Assembly (NCBI GenBank): GCA_029582265.1
Contig: CM055817.1
Span: 54,277,374-54,341,373 of the forward strand
Source: Zoroaster sp. YZ-2022
Taxonomy: Eukaryota; Echinodermata; Asteroidea; Forcipulatida; Zoroasteridae
Length of the DNA: 64,000 nt
Direction of reading: 5' to 3'
A model generated the notes under the pieces. The model was given only the letters and a program-made list of their open reading frames with translations. It ran no database searches and had not been told where the DNA came from. Positions 1 through 10,711 of this stretch are shown one piece after another; the stretch's first letter is position 1, and each line of letters opens with the position of its first letter. The position numbers and the translations under genes were made by a program.

Positions 1-325
1 GTGCCTATGGTAGGAAGGGGTATGAGTGCAGTCGACTAAAGTGCCTATGGTAAGGGAAAAGGGTATGAGTGCAGTCCACTACGTAGCCTATGGTAAGGAA
101 GAGGGGGTATGAGTGCAGTCAACTAAATCGCCATGGTAAGGAAGAGGGGTATGAGTGCAGTCCACTACAGTAGCCTATGGTAAGGAAGGGGGGATGAGTG
201 CAGTCCCTACAGTCACCTATGGTAAGGAAGAGGGGTATGAGTGCATGGACTACAGTCGCCTATGGTAGGGAAAAGGGGTATGAGTGCAGTCGACTAAAGA
301 GTGCCTATGGTAAGGAAGAGGGGTT
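1..325. repeat. Minisatellite, unit about 43 bp
   Basis: About seven imperfect copies of a unit containing CCTATGGTAAGGAAGAGG and ATGAGTGCAGTC lie head to tail. The array is already running at base 1, so it probably extends to the left. Unit length varies by a few bases. Confidence 0.9.
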
Positions 326-505
326 TAAAGAATAGTTTGGGCAATAACCCTCCTACTGTTTGACCATTTGAAACTATTCAAAATTTCCACTTACCAAAAT
401 GCCCATTGGTTTTGTACACACATGGTGATACCATTTGAACAGTGTTGGTAGCAAGCTTTACTTCCATTCAAATACATTCAAATGCATAGAGGGTCCATTG
501 ATTCA

Positions 506-616
506 CCACTTAGAATTGAATTGAATTGAATTGAATTGAATTTATTTCATTCATCTTGTGGCCAAAAAGCCAAATTGCAAGAATGTTACAATAATTATCA
601 TTAAAACCTACATATA
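506..616 (-). mobile_element. 3' end of a non-LTR retrotransposon with (GAATT)n tail
   Basis: A run of GAATT units is followed by unique sequence that resumes at about 1233 on the far side of a Penelope-like insertion: the block around 580-616 recurs at about 1290-1322. Short pentamer tails are usual for CR1/L2-type LINEs, so this looks like a LINE 3' end read on the minus strand. The family is not identified. Confidence 0.45.
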
Positions 617-1235
617 AGTAAGACTAATTGCGGTGACACCATGTGGAATCTCAATTGAGTAGTAATTAGTTCTGAAAAGAACTGGGGATTTTAACTTCGG
701 CGTTTCGATCAGTATGCTCTGATGGTCTTCAGGAGAATGCCCGGGCTCTGGAAAATGCTGCTGCTTAAGTAGACTGGAGGATCATCCTTGAATGGATGCT
801 GGAGGGTTAGTTCGTTGAGGCGCGGGCGAAACTGTGAGACTAGGATCCTGGGGTTGGGGAGAGGAATTGTGCTCACTGAACTGAATCAGTTGTTAACAAG
901 CACAGGAAGGAGGTGGTTGACTTAGGATATAGGGGATCCCTCAGTCTGGGGTTGGTTATGGACTTTGGATATAAAAGATCCTTCAGTCTGTAGTATATGT
1001 CGCTGATGAAGAAACCGATGTCCTGTGGCACAGTGTCGTGTTTGACGATCTCGATGGCCTCTCTGATGCGTCTGGGGTGCCATGCGTCGATGGGTGTGAT
1101 GAGTTGGGCTGCCTGCCAGTCGATTTGGTGGTCCTTGATGTGCGAGTGCTTGACGATGGCGGACTTCTCGAAATCTCCTCTGCGGCCGTGTGCTCGGTGT
1201 TCCTTCAATCTGATGGGGAGGTTGCGTTTTGTTAC
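617..1235 (-). mobile_element. Penelope-like element, 5'-truncated copy 1
   Basis: Read on the minus strand, about 873-1235 encodes the C-terminal part of a GIY-YIG endonuclease as found at the end of Penelope-like reverse transcriptases (motif KRNLPIRLKEHR, then SAIVKHSHIKDHQIDW). The same protein is longer in the copy at 4.2-5.1 kb. The copy is flanked by TACATATA on both sides (near 609-616 and 1234-1241), which looks like a target duplication inside the LINE tail. The rest of the element is absent. A hammerhead-like motif lies in its 3' tail. Confidence 0.75.
696..737 (-). ncRNA. Hammerhead-like ribozyme motif, decayed
   Basis: On the minus strand, CTGAAGA (fits the CUGANGA core) is followed by a hairpin with arms CATCAG and CTGATC, then GAAAC. 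The usual GUC before the cleavage site is GCC here, and the outer base pair of the hairpin is lost relative to the copy at 4301-4342. Penelope-like elements are known to carry hammerhead ribozymes in their terminal repeats, and this motif lies in the tail of such a copy. It is probably inactive. Confidence 0.45.
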
Positions 1236-1452
1236 ATATATTATTTGAAAACAATAAAATTGCACATTTACAAAAACATTTATAAAAATGTTACAATAAT
1301 TATCATTAAAACCTACATATATTATTTGAAAACAATAAAATTGCTCATTTACAAAAGCATTTGTAGAATTTAAATCAGGGAGGAAAAATTTAGAAACACT
1401 GAAAATGACTATACAGAAACTAAAAAAAAAGCACCAAATATTTAGACAAAAC

Positions 1453-1952
1453 NNNNNNNNNNNNNNNNNNNNNNNNNNNNNNNNNNNNNNNNNNNNNNNN
1501 NNNNNNNNNNNNNNNNNNNNNNNNNNNNNNNNNNNNNNNNNNNNNNNNNNNNNNNNNNNNNNNNNNNNNNNNNNNNNNNNNNNNNNNNNNNNNNNNNNNN
1601 NNNNNNNNNNNNNNNNNNNNNNNNNNNNNNNNNNNNNNNNNNNNNNNNNNNNNNNNNNNNNNNNNNNNNNNNNNNNNNNNNNNNNNNNNNNNNNNNNNNN
1701 NNNNNNNNNNNNNNNNNNNNNNNNNNNNNNNNNNNNNNNNNNNNNNNNNNNNNNNNNNNNNNNNNNNNNNNNNNNNNNNNNNNNNNNNNNNNNNNNNNNN
1801 NNNNNNNNNNNNNNNNNNNNNNNNNNNNNNNNNNNNNNNNNNNNNNNNNNNNNNNNNNNNNNNNNNNNNNNNNNNNNNNNNNNNNNNNNNNNNNNNNNNN
1901 NNNNNNNNNNNNNNNNNNNNNNNNNNNNNNNNNNNNNNNNNNNNNNNNNNNN
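1453..1952. other. Assembly gap of 500 N
   Basis: Exactly 500 N, the conventional size for a gap of unknown length. Open frames crossing it are meaningless. Confidence 0.99.
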
Positions 1953-3660
1953 ATACATTATTGTTTTACAGAAAGGTTTGTTTCTGAATTAGTGTTGTAG
2001 TTAACAAAAAATGTTGCTAATCCTGTTACAAATATTTACAACCTAAACTTAGTCTCGATCCCAACTACCTATACATGGAAGGTGAGCATTCTAAACACCA
2101 AGACTACTACTCGAATTTGGCGGTGAATTAAGTACAGAAGAACCTTTGTAAAATTGTATTTATAAAATAATATAAATTCTTTAATGCAGAAAAATATTGC
2201 TCAGGCCTACAGGGTTCACTCGTCTCCACCACCCAGGGTGTTACTGTTAGCGAGCAGAGTGAGATGTCTTATACATATTCGTGGCTTATTCCATATCAGT
2301 CCCAAAACACTTAAATGTCTGGGTAGCCCTAACATACTAATGAGCTACCAATCCCAAAACAAAGTCCCTAGGCAGACCAAAGGTCTCTGCCACAAACTTG
2401 GAATGTAAACAAACCCACCCAAAGCCATGGCTGATGATAAGAAGTGATCATAATATCATTATACTGTACTATGGCATGAATAGACAATATACACACTGTT
2501 CGATAGTGGATTTAACAATAATATAACGACCGGTACTAACACAATATGGAAACTAAGAAAATTGCAAAACTGGAGGCATAAGTCTAGATGGTCTTCATCT
2601 GGAATACCTGTAACCAGTGATACAGTGAATTTAGGGTTTCTAATTCACACAAATAGAATCTGAACAATCGTTGATTTTTGAGGTTTTTTCCACTTCGTGA
2701 GAACAGCGATGAATTGTGGGTTCTCGAAGACCAACATGGGACTGAAAACACAATCAATATTTCAACCTTGTATGGTAGGATTTTAAAGCTGGTTCAACAA
2801 TGAGAGTAAATTATTATGCACATTCCTTTATGTCCCCCAAAAGTTTGTCTCCCCCACCCCCACCACCACCACCCCCACCACCCCACCACCACCACCACCC
2901 CCACCTCCACCTGTGTGTTTTGAAACTTTTCTGGCGGAGGACCCCAAACTACAGACTCCCGCATTCGTCGCTCAAGGTGTCAGGCTTCACCGTCCACATA
3001 TTGTACAGCTGTGCCTCGACCACACCCCTTATTCAGACAATACTTAAGGTGGTCTTAACCAATAAAGTCTAGGAGAGCAATGGGATCCCCGTTAGTCTAA
3101 ACCCAGTCAAGTCTAGGAGAACGATGTCAAGGCAAGGGGAACACACTAAGAAAAAAAGGTGCAACATATAGAACCAAAAATGGTTCTAAGTCTTGTCCTC
3201 TCAGGAGAACCATCAAAGTTCTTTATTAGAACCCCTTTTAAGAACCCTTTAACAATGGTATTGATGGCTGTTTCATAATAAGAAAAGAATATTCAAAGAG
3301 CAACATGCAACATGCATGTCCATTGTTTTAGAAGGGTAGAGCAAGAGTTTAATATGGAATTGGTCCTCCATTTTTCTCCATAACTGAGTTCTTACAGAAA
3401 ACTACATGTGTAACATGCCATTGAAGCAATGCTTTGTACTGCAACTTTTTTTTCAGCTGAATTTTCATTCAAATCACTGTCAATTGTGCATGCATGATTG
3501 AATTTCAACCATTTCATTACGAGCTGTGTAGAACATGTCATTCTGTGATTTGCTTTTTGAATTTTTAAAATTCATGCAATACTTGTTGAGATATTCGTAC
3601 AAATATTATGGGGAACTTAGAAGTTGTGATGGGTGTATATATACATATATATACATATAT
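1953..3660. other. No gene recognised; includes a (CCA)n tract
   Basis: Nothing with coding character is seen. Positions 2840-2915 are a CCCCACC/CCACCA low-complexity tract that gives a meaningless proline/histidine-rich frame. A short palindromic stretch (AGAACCAAAAATGGTTCT) lies near 3170. ATATACAT repeats precede the transposon that starts at 3662. Confidence 0.7.
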
Positions 3661-4218
3661 ACAGGGCGACTCAATAAAAAGGTAATCCACAAATAATGGG
3701 TTAATATGACCAGGTTATGAGGTTTATGATTATAAACATGATTGCATCATGAGGTAGGGGCTATTAGCTTTCCATTGATACCATCCTTGCATTCATGCGA
3801 TCACACATCACTGAGCACCATTGTCTTGAAAATGGAACATCAAATTCCAAAATGTGCAGGTTGGTGAATAATGGGCCCAATGGGCAAACATCCAGAGGAA
3901 TTGGGCTCATATCCAAACAGAGACAAGATACGTAGGTTACAGGACACACATTTAAATGATTGAAAGAAAACATATCTTATTCATGATAATGATTTTATTT
4001 GATAAGATCATTAACCCTTTAGGCACCAACACCTTCCACATGTCCACCTCCTCTCTCCACACAAAGTCCACAGCAACGATGCATGTCTTGCACAGCTCTT
4101 CTCACCATAGCTGGGTCATTGCGCAGAATGTTGACTTTTATTTGATCTTATCAAATAACATCATTATCATGAATAAGATATGTTTTAGGTAAAACTTGTA
4201 GCTTTGCATGGTGAGAAT

Positions 4219-5075
4219 GATAAGTAAGACTAATTGCGGTGACACCATGTAAGAATCTCAATTGAGTAGTAATTAGTTCTGAAAAGAACTGGGGGTACAA
4301 CTCGACGTTTCGATCAGTATGCTCTGATCGTCCTCAGGAGAATGCCGGACTCTTGAAACTGCTGCTGCTTAAGTAGGCTGCTGGAGGATCATCCTGCTGG
4401 AGATTAGTTCGTTGAGGCGCGCAGGCGGAAACTGTGAGACTATGGGACTAGGATCCTAGGTGTAAGGGAGAGGGTGTGTGCTCACTGAACTGAATCAGTT
4501 GTTAACAAGCACAGGGAAGAAGGGTGGTTGACTTAGGATATAGGGATCCCTCAGTCTGGGGTTGGTTATGGACTTTGGATATAGAAGATCCTTCAGTCTG
4601 TAGTATGGGTCGCCAAATGTCGCTGATGAAGAAACCGATGTCCTGTGGCACAGTGTCGTGTTTGACGATCTCGATGGCCTCTCTGATGCGTCTGGGGTGC
4701 CATGCGTCGATGGGTGTGATGAGTTGGGCTGCCCGCCAGTCGATTTGGTGGTCCTTGATGTGCGAGTGCTTGACGATGGCGGACTTCTCGAAATCTCCTC
4801 TGCGGCCGTGTGCTCGGTGTTCCTTCAATCTGATGGGGAGGTTGCGTTTTGTTTCCCCGATGTACACCTTACCGCACTCACAGGGGATCCGGTAGACTCC
4901 CGCTCTGTTGTTTGGGTCCGGTTTGTCCTTGTGGGTATGTAGAAGTCCTTGGAGTTTGCTGGGGGCTGAGTGGAACACATCGATGCCTGCTTGTCGGAGG
5001 ATGCGTTGTAGTTTGTGAGACGTCGAACCTAGATAGGGGAGACAAGCAGAGAGGGTTAGATCACTTACCTTGCTT
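4219..5075 (-). pseudogene. Penelope-like element copy 2: C-terminal GIY-YIG endonuclease fragment
   Basis: About 190 codons are open on the minus strand from inside the right transposon arm to about 4502. The protein has the linker that ends Penelope-like reverse transcriptases (LPYLGSTSHKLQRILRQAGI) and then a GIY-YIG domain: GVYRIPCECGKVYIGETKR followed by LKEHR and a conserved HSHIKDHQIDW. The catalytic palm domain is missing, so the copy is 5'-truncated. The tail from about 4500 down to 4219 matches the tail of copy 1 and contains a hammerhead-like motif. In the element family the reverse transcriptase copies RNA at DNA ends and the GIY-YIG nuclease nicks the target. The insertion sits inside the IS630-like transposon, so it is the younger of the two. 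Confidence 0.8.
4301..4342 (-). ncRNA. Hammerhead-like ribozyme motif
   Basis: On the minus strand CTGAGGA is followed by a perfect 7-bp hairpin (CGATCAG, loop AGCATA, CTGATCG), then AAAC, GTC and GAG; GAG can pair with CTC just before the core. This fits a hammerhead with very short helices I and III. One misfit is that a C separates the CUGANGA core from the stem unless the core G12 is used to pair with it. It lies in the 3' tail of a Penelope-like copy, where such ribozymes are known. Confidence 0.55.
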
Positions 5076-5405
5076 TTGGAGTTTTCTTTCAATCATTTAA
5101 ATGTGTGTCCTGTAACCTACGTATCTTGTCTCTGTTTGGATATGAGCCCAATTCCTCTGGATGTTTGCCCATTGGGCCCATTATTCACCAACCTGCACAT
5201 TTTGGAATTTGATGTTCCATTTTCAAGACAATGGTGCTCAGTGATGTGTGATCGCATGAATGCAAGGATGGTATCAATGGAAAGGTAATAGCCCCTACCT
5301 CATGATGCAATCATGTTTATAATCATAAACCTCATAACCTGGTCATATTAACCCATTATTTGTGGATTACCTTTTTTTTGAGTCGCCCTGTATAATATAT
5401 AATAG

Positions 5406-5478
5406 GGCTGGTTAGCTCAGTTGGTAGAGCACTCGTACGGTAATCGAGAGGTCGCGGGTTCGAGTCCGGCATTAGCCA
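5406..5478 (+). pseudogene. tRNA-like sequence, probable tRNA-derived repeat
   Basis: It folds as a tRNA: acceptor GGCTGGT/ATTAGCC, D arm GCTC..GAGC with AGTTGGTAGA, and T loop TTCGAGT. The anticodon loop is ACGGTAA, with C instead of the nearly universal U before the anticodon position. One anticodon-stem pair is T-T and one T-stem pair is G-G. An inverted, slightly different copy lies at 5634-5706. A tRNA-derived repeat is more likely than a working gene. Confidence 0.6.
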
Positions 5479-5499
5479 ATTTTTCTTTGCTCGCTACCC

Positions 5500-5615
<116 letters not shown>

Positions 5616-5633
5616 AGGTGGCAAAAGAAAAAA

Positions 5634-5706
5634 TGGCTGATGCCGGACTCGAACCCATGACGTCTCAAATACCGTACGAGTGCTCTACCAACTGAGCTAA
5701 CCAGCC
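5634..5706 (-). pseudogene. tRNA-like sequence, inverted partner of 5406-5478
   Basis: The first 38 bases match the plus-strand copy exactly, with the same ACGGTAT-type anticodon loop lacking U33. The acceptor pairing GGCTGGT/ATCAGCC is better than in the partner, but the T stem is poor. The two copies and the intervening (TA)n could form a large hairpin. Confidence 0.55.
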
Positions 5707-6117
5707 CCCTATGTTGGTGGGCGGACCACTTATGCCAATTATCTATTGCTCTATGGGGCCAGGTCAGAGGCCAATATATATATATATATTTGGGAGGGGA
5801 AATGCCGGGGGTGGGGCGTACCAACCCCCTTGCCTGAAATCTATAATTAAATTTGAAGCACTAATTTAAATTCTCTGAAAAAAATGGAAACATTTGAACA
5901 AAAACATACTTTTAGACAGAGTAAACTTTAAATTCACATGTTTTATTTATTATAACATTTGAAAACAACCCACAGAGACTGAGAGACAAGGGTAAAAGGC
6001 ACAGTAAACAGGTACTTCTGTTTCAAAACTCTAGTTTTCTAGAAATATATCATAAAAATAACCTATAAAACTGTCACCACAATAAGTGCTCACAATTTTG
6101 AGTATTTGGGCATAATA

Positions 6118-6386
6118 TACTACTCAAAACAATTTAGGGAACACCGGAATAATCTCAGTTAAAGCAAGATCATTTATTTCAGATAAACACAATGTTTCAC
6201 ATAATTGACGAGAAACAACTGCACAATAAAACAGATGATAAAGGATGCATGTAGTGATTACACAATTCATGACATGACTACTGAAAGATAGAGAGAAGGG
6301 TTGCAAATGAAAATCCCGGTTCATGGAACATTTCAAACCTATTTGATGTTAAAAATCCGGTGTTCCCTAAATTGTTTTGAGTAGTA
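6118..6386. mobile_element. MITE, 269 bp, TA-flanked
   Basis: The 5' end TACTACTCAAAACAATTTAG and the matching inverted 3' end share about 30 bp. There is no coding capacity inside. A TA target duplication is likely but merges with the ends. Confidence 0.75.
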
Positions 6387-6424
6387 TATCAACCTAGTTG
6401 CCTAAATAATAACTGTACTTTTCT

Positions 6425-7115
6425 CTCTCCCAGTGCCTAATCTACCAAATATAGGTTTATTATTAACCAGTTCGCATCGGGAATAAAAAAGTTTTTCCGA
6501 ACCCCGTGGCGGGTTTATTTTTACCGCACAAACACGACCAATGGTGCTCACCAGAGCGTGACCGGGGAGACCGCGTCTTCCACCGTATGCTTATGGCTCG
6601 TTGCCACGTAGACCGGGAATCTATACAAATATTCCCGAGAATCCTGTGGCGTGTTTAGACGCTCTCCGATCCACTGTCCCAAAAAAAATTGCGTATATAC
6701 ACGGCCTCCGACGCAAACTGGTTAAATAGGTTTTTAAAGCAAAATATAGATTATAGGTTTACCAAATATAGGCTTTTATAGTTTATTTCCCGTGATTATA
6801 CAGTGTTAAGTAACAAGTTTTTGGTAAATTGCCTACCTTCTGCAACCAAGAACATTACCCCACATACCCTGTCCGGCAGAAAAGCTAAGAGCGGTACACA
6901 TGTTACAGTTTGGCTACTGTTTTGGCTTCATCTCTTTCTACTTGGAAAGTAATTTTTCTTCAAAGCCATGAGAATTTTATGAGGAAATTGAAAATGTGTT
7001 GCAGGAGATTAAAAATATAGGTTTTTATAGGTTTTTTGGGGGGGAATAAAGGTTCCCATTTTTAAATAAATTAGGTTTTTATAGGTTTATAGGTTTCGCT
7101 GGGAGGCCTGAAACA
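6425..7115. repeat. Dispersed repeat ('ATAGGTTTTTATAGG' family), copy 1
   Basis: Begins with CTCCCAGTGCCTAAT and ends with GCTGGGAGGCC, so its ends are short inverted repeats. The body matches 24690-25050 in the same orientation. This copy is interrupted at 6463-6725 by a TTAA-flanked MITE, so it predates that insertion. Confidence 0.75.
6467..6721. mobile_element. TTAA-flanked MITE, copy 1 (CCAGTTCGC ends)
   Basis: Flanked on both sides by TTAA (6463-6466 and 6722-6725), with ends CCAGTTCGCATCGG and its degenerate inverse. A second copy in the opposite orientation is at 13573-13829. TTAA duplication is the mark of piggyBac transposases, which presumably moved it. Confidence 0.75.
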
Positions 7116-7340
7116 AGTTAACATATGATTTATTTTACTTTCAAGGAATTTGTATTAAATATGCCCATATTTATTCATTATTATTATTTTTTTTTTACGA
7201 AGGTCACCCATCATAATCTCAAAAAGCCCACTCAAGGTGGGTGGGTACTACAAAACAGAAATAATAACAATACACAGAAGATAGATATTTATTACCATTT
7301 ACAGAGGTGTGATTTAACAAAAGTAAAAAATCCTGGAAAA
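7116..7340. other. Start of a dispersed repeat that carries a 59-bp array
   Basis: Sequence around 7200-7340 resembles the left flank of the same array at about 12050. No gene is seen. Confidence 0.4.
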
Positions 7341-8066
7341 TGGGTAGCAGGCCTGGGTCTCCATTTGGTCTAGAGGACAAAGCCCCCTGAACCCCCTGTG
7401 GGTAGCAGGCCTGGGTCTCCCTTTGGTCTAGAGGACAAAGCCCCTGAACCTCCTATGGGTAGCAGGCCTGGGTCTCCCTTTGGTCTAGAGGACAAAGCCC
7501 CCTGAACCTCCTGTAGGTAGCAGGCCTGGGTCTCCCTTTGGGTCTAGAGGACAAAGCCCCCTGAACCTCCTGTGGGTAGCGGGCCTGGGTCTCCCTTTGG
7601 TCTAGAGGACAAAGCCCACTGAACCTCCTGTGGGTAGCGGGCCTGGGTCTCCCTTTGGTCTAGAGGACAAAGCCCCCTGAACCTCCTGTGGGTAGTGGGC
7701 CTGGGTCTCCCTTTGGTCTAGAGGACAAAGCCCACTGAACCTCCTGTGGGTAGCGGGCCTGGGTCTCCCTTTGGTCTAGGAGGACAAAGCCCACTGAACC
7801 TCCTGTGGGTAGCGGCCTGGGTCTCCCTTTGGTCTAGAGGACAAGCCCCTGAACCTCCTGTGGTAGCGGGCCTGGGTCTCCCTTTGGTCTAGAGGACAAA
7901 GCCCCCTGAACCTCCTGTGGGTAGCAGGCCTGGGTCTCCCTTTGGTCTAGAGGACAAAGCCCCCTGAACCTCCTGTGGGTAGCAGGCCTGGGTCTCCCTT
8001 TGGTCTAGAGGACAAAGCCCCCTGAACCCCCTGTGGGTAGCAGGCCTGGGTCTCCCTTTGGTCTGG
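7341..8066. repeat. 59-bp tandem array, about 12 copies
   Basis: The unit contains GGGTAGCAGGCCTGGGTCTC and TCTAGAGGACAAAGCC. Copies differ by a few bases. The array sits inside a dispersed repeat whose right flank (8090-8210) recurs at 12186-12310, where only two units are present, so the array is a length-variable part of a mobile repeat. Confidence 0.9.
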
Positions 8067-8284
8067 GGGAAAAAAAAACCTGAACCTCCTGGATGTTTAA
8101 TTTTGGAGGATTTACAGATTCTCCACATTCCCAGAAATACGAAACTAGAGGTTTGGACACAATACAGGCTACTTCTCTTCTTTAAAAAATATTTTCAAAA
8201 AAATTCAAAAGGAGTTTTATACAAAATCCTGAAAAAATGACAGACCTGTATTTGGAATAATTACGTAATTATATTCACTTGATA

Positions 8285-8420
8285 CTAAAAGAGTAAGATT
8301 TGCGATAGCACCATGTAACAATCTGTTGTTGGTTCCAAGAAGAATCAGTGGACGACCACTGAGTATGCTGATTGAAATGTTGAGTTTCTCATCACCGGTT
8401 CTTCTCAGAATCAACAATTA
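8285..8420 (+). mobile_element. Decayed Penelope-like tail
   Basis: The stretch TAGCACCATGTAACAATC and the later GGACGACCACTGAGTATG/CTGATTGAAATGTTGAG align with the tails at 617-740 and 4219-4345. The hammerhead-like core is recognisable but altered in several core bases. Confidence 0.5.
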
Positions 8421-8516
8421 TTACAACTCCTAAAGAGATTATTTACATGCTTCTACCGCACTGACTTTAGCCCATCTTTCAATCATCTAAATTCTTGTTA
8501 ATTTGTGCTACACTCA

Positions 8517-8780
8517 AGGGATGAGGGCCAAAGTCATGGTACAGCCAAGCCTTTGAGAAGCCTGGCCAGGCCTAGGCTACCTGGCCTCCTAATCTGTCTT
8601 TTGTGAGTCCTCATCCTGTAACAATACAGTACCTGCCAATCGACATAACCTGGGCTTCTGGAGGGCCTAGCCCAGGCAAGCAGAGCTCATTATATAGGCC
8701 AGTAGGCAGGGGAAAAGCCTGGGCCTGGCCGGGCCTTTCTCAAAGGCTTGGCTGTACCATGACTTTGGCCCTTGTCCCTA
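8517..8780. mobile_element. MITE family A, copy 1 (GGGCCAAAGTCATGG ends)
   Basis: Inverted ends GAGGGCCAAAGTCATGGTAC and the matching GTACCATGACTTTGGCCC bracket about 260 bp, followed by AGCCAAGCCTTTGAGAAGCC in both arms. Further copies are at 11283, 15161 and 21589, and an array derived from its right end is at 32.5 kb. Confidence 0.85.
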
Positions 8781-8859
8781 AGTTGCTTTCAATAGTAAAT
8801 CATTCCAAGGGGTTTTCAACCCTTCTGGCCGGCCACCGTGTTTGCATATTAAACTCATT

Positions 8860-9431
8860 GCAGTTTTCACGAAGTGACGGATTGCTAAAAAAAAATAATA
8901 AAAAAAATCACAATTTTTTTAGAAAATGAGTTTAGTCAATATTTGGACTTCAAATACTGTTATCTTTCATTTCACCAAGTTTTAATCCTGAAACTCTCTA
9001 GTTTTCTAATTAAAGTAATTAGGTTTTTATAAAAATTGGAGTTTAAGTTTTTGACGAAGTGACCGATCGCAGCCTTGTGCATGTATTACTGCATGTATTT
9101 GAATTTTCACTAAGTGACACAATTCGATCACACCACACATGTGTTCCACAAAGTTGACGCGTGTCCCTATATGCACAGGAAAGGTTACTTTGTGAAAACA
9201 GCGTGTACAGTTTTCACGAAGTGACGGTTTGGTTTATAAGTATGTTACTCGTTTATACAAAACGAATACAGTTACATGTCATTTGAGATTTCAGCTTTCT
9301 AACAAAGCAAAAATTAATGATCTTTGAGATCAAAATGACATCGAAACCGCGATTTTAAAACTTTAATCGCTTACATCTCGCAACACGATTTTACCACTAT
9401 GTGGACGAATATGTCACTTTGTGAAAACTGC
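8860..9431. mobile_element. Terminal-inverted-repeat element, about 570 bp
   Basis: GCAGTTTTCACGAAGTGAC at the left is mirrored by GTCACTTTGTGAAAACTGC at the right. The motif TTTTCACGAAGTGAC recurs inside (about 9050, 9105 and 9210). No open frame is of interest, so it is a non-autonomous DNA element. Confidence 0.7.
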
Positions 9432-9439
9432 GACGAACT

Positions 9440-9830
9440 TTCCCATACCCTTCCTGGCCAGGCACCATGTTGGCATCAGTTCCGTATAGTACGAGCGCTC
9501 CTACGCCGTGTCCGGGTTCCCAGTTGACCCTCGCCGTCCCTGGCCTCTCCGGTCTGGTGAAGTGTCGACGTGCTGGCTCTTGTCTTCCTCTTCTCGGCAC
9601 GAGAACTCGTCCCACCGCCGCCTTGGAGAGATTGTGGGTCATCGGTGGGGGCGCTGTTTATCTTCGTCTTACCTTGGGGGCGCTGCTTAGGGGAGGTGAT
9701 GTTCCATGTTCTTGGCTTTGGAGTCCTGGATCATGAAGAGAATAAGTGCTGCTTATGATTGACAATTCAACATAAAACAATTGAAATTGAAATTGAAATT
9801 GAAATTAGGTGGAAATCTTTTCAAGAACGT
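9440..9830 (+). mobile_element. 3' end of a LINE with (GAAATT)n tail
   Basis: A GC-richer block with partly open frames ends with GGATCATGAAGAGAATAAG and then a run of TTGAAA units at about 9780-9807, the usual layout of a 5'-truncated CR1/L2-type LINE. No reverse transcriptase motif is preserved. Confidence 0.45.
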
Positions 9831-10711
9831 CACTTTTAAGAAAAGTTGAAGGAGGACATATTCCTCAACCGCAAATTATCCCCATTTGTGGCCGGGTTCC
9901 CCGCCGGGTTTTCACTCTATAAACATTTACAAAAAGACTACATTGATGTCATGAAAGAGGTCAAACCTGGGCCCACTGGCTCATTAAGAATCGTCCACTT
10001 CCAAGTCTAGCAGGACTCATGCATATTTTTCTGACTAGTCCAGCAATGTGCATTGATCCGTAGATAATGAGCTAATTATAATACCTGGCGGGACCCAGCC
10101 AGAAACTGGGGATAATTTGCAGGTGGGGGAAGATGTCCTTCCTTAAGGGAAGCCGTCATAAGTATTTTAGTTGGCGCGCTGCAGTGCGCTGTGGCGCTTG
10201 GCAGCGCCAACGAACTGCTCCACAACCACAAGATGTTGTGCTGTGCTGCCGTGAGGCACACAGCTCATTAAACTGTACCTCTTGGGAAGCCCTTTAGATA
10301 TGAAAATGACCTCAATAAACAGTCCAATAAACAGTCCAGCAGGCCGCAGCCAGCCGAGCCACGAGATCAAAATCACTGAAGCAAAACTGGACCATTCTAA
10401 ACTACGAAAAGCCAACATTGCGGCAGCTTTTAAGACGAACAATGGACGTTGGTGATTATTGAAAGTATGGACAGATATTGACTGGTCTCAATTGTAGCAA
10501 ACTTAACTATGGATTTTTTCTCTTTCAACAGGATTCCCCTTGATGTCTCGCAATACATATACCAATAAAGGATTACCCCGCACCATTTTTACCCCAAACA
10601 AAAATAATTAAACGAAAAGTATTAGGTGATGATAGTAAATGTCCATGTTATCATTTATTCTTCATTATGTGAAAATTCATTAAATGCAGAAAGAGTTCCT
10701 TTTTTTCTTAA
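9831..10711. other. No gene established; possible last NCAPD3 exon at 10072-10105
   Basis: On the minus strand a pyrimidine tract and CCCCAG acceptor at about 10106 could begin a 34-base terminal exon ending in a stop at 10072, in phase with the exon at 11166-11247. This is weak. A plus-strand open stretch at about 10310-10456 shows no recognisable motif. Confidence 0.2.

Larger units (their letters stand above)
3662..5390 (-). mobile_element. Decayed IS630/Tc1-like transposon, TA target duplication
   Basis: The ends CAGGGCGACTC and GAGTCGCCCTG are flanked by TA. Terminal inverted repeats of about 308 bp (3662-3969 and 5083-5390) are nearly identical. Between them only a scrap of the transposase 3' end remains (about 4020-4135), which matches the corresponding part of the related transposon at 22790-24559. 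The rest has been replaced by a Penelope-like insertion (about 4219-5075). A smaller inverted repeat (about 3969-4010 and 4144-4186) flanks the scrap. The element cannot be autonomous. Confidence 0.8.

Noticed and set aside
873..1992. Open frames crossing the first N gap (and 25053-25589)
   Set aside because: Mostly X residues from the 500-N gaps; only the Penelope-like end outside the gap is real.
2800..3072. Proline/histidine-rich open frame
   Set aside because: Comes from a (CCA)n/(CCCCACC)n tract with no conserved flank.
5406..5478. Functional tRNA gene
   Set aside because: The anticodon loop lacks U33 and the anticodon and T stems contain mismatches; an inverted near-copy lies 150 bp away.
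7889..8128. Open frame with repeated GSGG.L..RPKGDPG units
   Set aside because: Translation of the 59-bp tandem array, not a collagen-like gene.
10310..10456. Plus-strand exon-like open stretch ending AAFKTNNGRW
   Set aside because: No convincing splice sites or homologous motif; left unannotated.
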